Source: Bryobacterales bacterium
GTDB taxonomy: Bacteria > Acidobacteriota > Terriglobia > Bryobacterales > Bryobacteraceae
Length of the DNA stretch: 6,226 nt
Direction: 5' to 3'
NCBI GenBank assembly: GCA_003487005.1
Contig: DNFG01000023.1
Location: forward strand, 1-6,226
The notes below the pieces were generated by a model. That model was not told the DNA's origin, ran no database searches, and saw nothing but the letters and a program-made list of their open reading frames with translations. Positions 4,641 through 6,226 of this stretch are shown piece by piece (within the stretch, counting starts at the first letter, position 1; every line of letters starts with the position of its first letter). Both the position numbers and the translations under genes were made by a program.

Positions 4641-6226
4641 GTGGCGTCCAAACCCAGAAAATCCGACGAGAAGAAGGCGGTGCAGGCACGCCGGTTGAAA
4701 TTCGGTCCGGTGGCGAAGGTGTTGCTGGGCGGGGTGGCGTTCGTGCTGGTGCTGGGGCTGTCGACGTTTCTTTACTTCTGGTTCCATTTCTCGAAGATCA
4801 TTGACGACAAGCTGGCGAAGGGGCCGTTCAGCGAGACGGCGATGCTGTTTGCGGCGCCGGAGCCGGTGTCGATCGGGGACCGGATCACGGCGGAGGAGTT
4901 GGTGGCGGCGTTGCGGCGGCGGGGGTATACGGAGAAGCAGTCGAACCGGATGGGCTATTTCCATGTGCGCGAGGACGCGGTGGAGATCTTCCCCGGGGTG
5001 GATTCGTACCCGAGGAGCGAGCCTGGGGTGGTGTTCATCGGCAGCGGGGTGGTGACGCGGATCGTGTCGAGCGCGGACAACACGGAGCGGACGATTTACG
5101 ATCTGGAGCCGGAGCTGTTCACGCAACTGTTCGACCGGGAACGGCAGAAGCGGCGGATGGTGAAGTACCAGGATCTGCCGAAGGTGCTGGTGCAGGCGGT
5201 GCTGTCGGCGGAGGACAAGCGGTTTTTCCAGCATGCGGGGCTGGATCCGATCCGGCTGGCGGCGACGATCTGGGAGGACGTGACGGAGAACCGGCGGAAG
5301 GGGGCGTCAACGATCACGATGCAACTCGCGCGGACGTTCTTCCTGAACCGGGAAGTGACGTGGCAGAGGAAGGCGTCGGAGATGATGATCACGCTGCAAC
5401 TGGAGCAGCGGATGTCGAAGGAACAGATCTTCGAACATTACGTCAATTTCATCGATCTGGGCTGGCGGCGGAGTTTCGCGGTGCAGGGGTTCGGGGAGGC
5501 GGCGGCGATCCATTTCGGCAAGGACATCCGGGAGTTGAAGGTGGAGGAGGCGGCGCTGCTGGCGGGGATGGTGCAGGGGCCGAATCTCTACAATCCGTTC
5601 CGGAATCCGGAGCGGAGTGTGCAGCGGCGGAACATCATTCTGGGGCTGATGAGGGACAACGAGTACATTTCGGAGGCGGAATACAAGGTGGCGGTGGCGG
5701 CGCCGCTGCAGTTGGTGCAAGGGGGCGTGGAGAGTTCGGATGCGCCGTATTTCGTGGATCTGGTGAACGACCGGTTGCAGGACCAGTTTCAGAGCATCGA
5801 TTTTCAGTCGAGTTCATACCGGGTGTACACGACGCTGGACATGAAGTTGCAGCGGGACGCGCTGGCGGCGGTGCAGGCGGGGATGAAGGAAGTGGACGAG
5901 CAACTGGCGCGGCGGCGGCGGCAGTATCCGCAGGCGCAGGTGGCGCTGGTGGCGCTGGATCCGTACACGGGGGAGGTGAAGGCGCTGATCGGGGGGCGGA
6001 GTTACGGGCAGAGCCAGTTGAACCGTGCGCTGGCGCGGCGGCAGCCGGGGTCGATTTTCAAGCCATTCGTGTATGCGGCGGCATTGCGGACGGCGCTGGA
6101 CGGGAGCGTGAATCCGCCGTTGACGACGATGACGCGGATCGCGGACGAGCCGACGACGTTCTGGTATGACGGGAAGCCGTACGAGCCGAACAACTTCAAG
6201 CAGGAGTTTCACGGGACGGTGACGTT
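4641..6226 (+). CDS. Class A penicillin-binding protein, PBP1b type (glycosyltransferase/transpeptidase), C-terminus missing
   Basis: Bifunctional peptidoglycan synthase: polymerises lipid II and cross-links stem peptides on the outer face of the inner membrane. The window holds 528 residues; the right edge cuts the transpeptidase domain. Order: basic cytoplasmic tail (1-22), one membrane helix (about 24-48), a UB2H-like region (about 60-150), GT51 glycosyltransferase (about 180-350), then the transpeptidase from about 400. GT51 catalytic Glu191 is in EDKRFFQHAG and the second Glu247 in RKASE, 56 apart (57 in E. coli PBP1b). Motif 2 reads GASTITMQLART (221-232): the usual QQLxKN is altered to MQLART. 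The transpeptidase nucleophile is S471 in SIFK, with K474; the SxN and KTG motifs would lie beyond the edge. Start is GTG after GGGA. Probably co-transcribed with the zinc-ribbon gene 43 bases upstream. The UB2H region in E. coli binds LpoB; no LpoB is present here. Confidence 0.95.
   Translation, partial: MASKPRKSDEKKAVQARRLKFGPVAKVLLGGVAFVLVLGLSTFLYFWFHFSKIIDDKLAKGPFSETAMLFAAPEPVSIGDRITAEELVAALRRRGYTEKQSNRMGYFHVREDAVEIFPGVDSYPRSEPGVVFIGSGVVTRIVSSADNTERTIYDLEPELFTQLFDRERQKRRMVKYQDLPKVLVQAVLSAEDKRFFQHAGLDPIRLAATIWEDVTENRRKGASTITMQLARTFFLNREVTWQRKASEMMITLQLEQRMSKEQIFEHYVNFIDLGWRRSFAVQGFGEAAAIHFGKDIRELKVEEAALLAGMVQGPNLYNPFRNPERSVQRRNIILGLMRDNEYISEAEYKVAVAAPLQLVQGGVESSDAPYFVDLVNDRLQDQFQSIDFQSSSYRVYTTLDMKLQRDALAAVQAGMKEVDEQLARRRRQYPQAQVALVALDPYTGEVKALIGGRSYGQSQLNRALARRQPGSIFKPFVYAAALRTALDGSVNPPLTTMTRIADEPTTFWYDGKPYEPNNFKQEFHGTVT

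Noticed and set aside
4607..4804. ATG-started short open frame overlapping the PBP start
   Set aside because: Out of frame with the PBP and with no family resemblance; the membrane helix and basic tail belong to the frame starting at GTG 4641.

Overview
This is a GC-rich bacterial chromosome segment carrying ordinary metabolic and envelope genes. The protein sequences, above all the penicillin-binding protein and the small zinc-ribbon membrane protein, look most like Acidobacteriota (Bryobacterales/Solibacter-like). That assignment is an impression from sequence style, not a search result. I see no phage, transposon, CRISPR, rRNA or tRNA, and no gap longer than about 70 bases.

Layout. Positions 1-744 (minus) hold the N-terminal 248 residues of a phosphofructokinase running off the left edge. 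It is coupled by a 4-base ATGA overlap to the gene before it, a PaaI-type hotdog thioesterase (741-1112, minus). A short AT-richer gap (about 1113-1179) separates this minus pair from a plus-strand series: a fused enoyl-CoA hydratase/3-hydroxyacyl-CoA dehydrogenase (1180-3114), a monofunctional proline dehydrogenase (3171-4082), a two-helix membrane protein with a predicted zinc site (4142-4597), and a class A penicillin-binding protein of the PBP1b type (4641 to the right edge, incomplete).

How the genes relate. The thioesterase and the fused beta-oxidation enzyme both act on acyl-CoA and are transcribed divergently, so shared control is plausible. Proline dehydrogenase, like acyl-CoA oxidation, is catabolic and feeds electrons to the respiratory chain. 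The zinc-ribbon protein and the PBP lie 43 bases apart on one strand and are probably co-transcribed at the envelope end. Plus-strand gaps are 56, 59 and 43 bases with no convincing terminator, so read-through is possible.

Points that stand out. (1) The fused beta-oxidation protein stops just after its last conserved motif and lacks roughly 50 usual C-terminal residues. (2) The phosphofructokinase has a mixed ATP/PPi specificity signature. (3) Plus-strand genes prefer G at codon position 3 while minus-strand genes prefer C, so the top strand is G-rich throughout; this also explains the long antisense reading frames. (4) The small zinc-ribbon membrane protein is of unknown function. I did not find a clearly new biological system.
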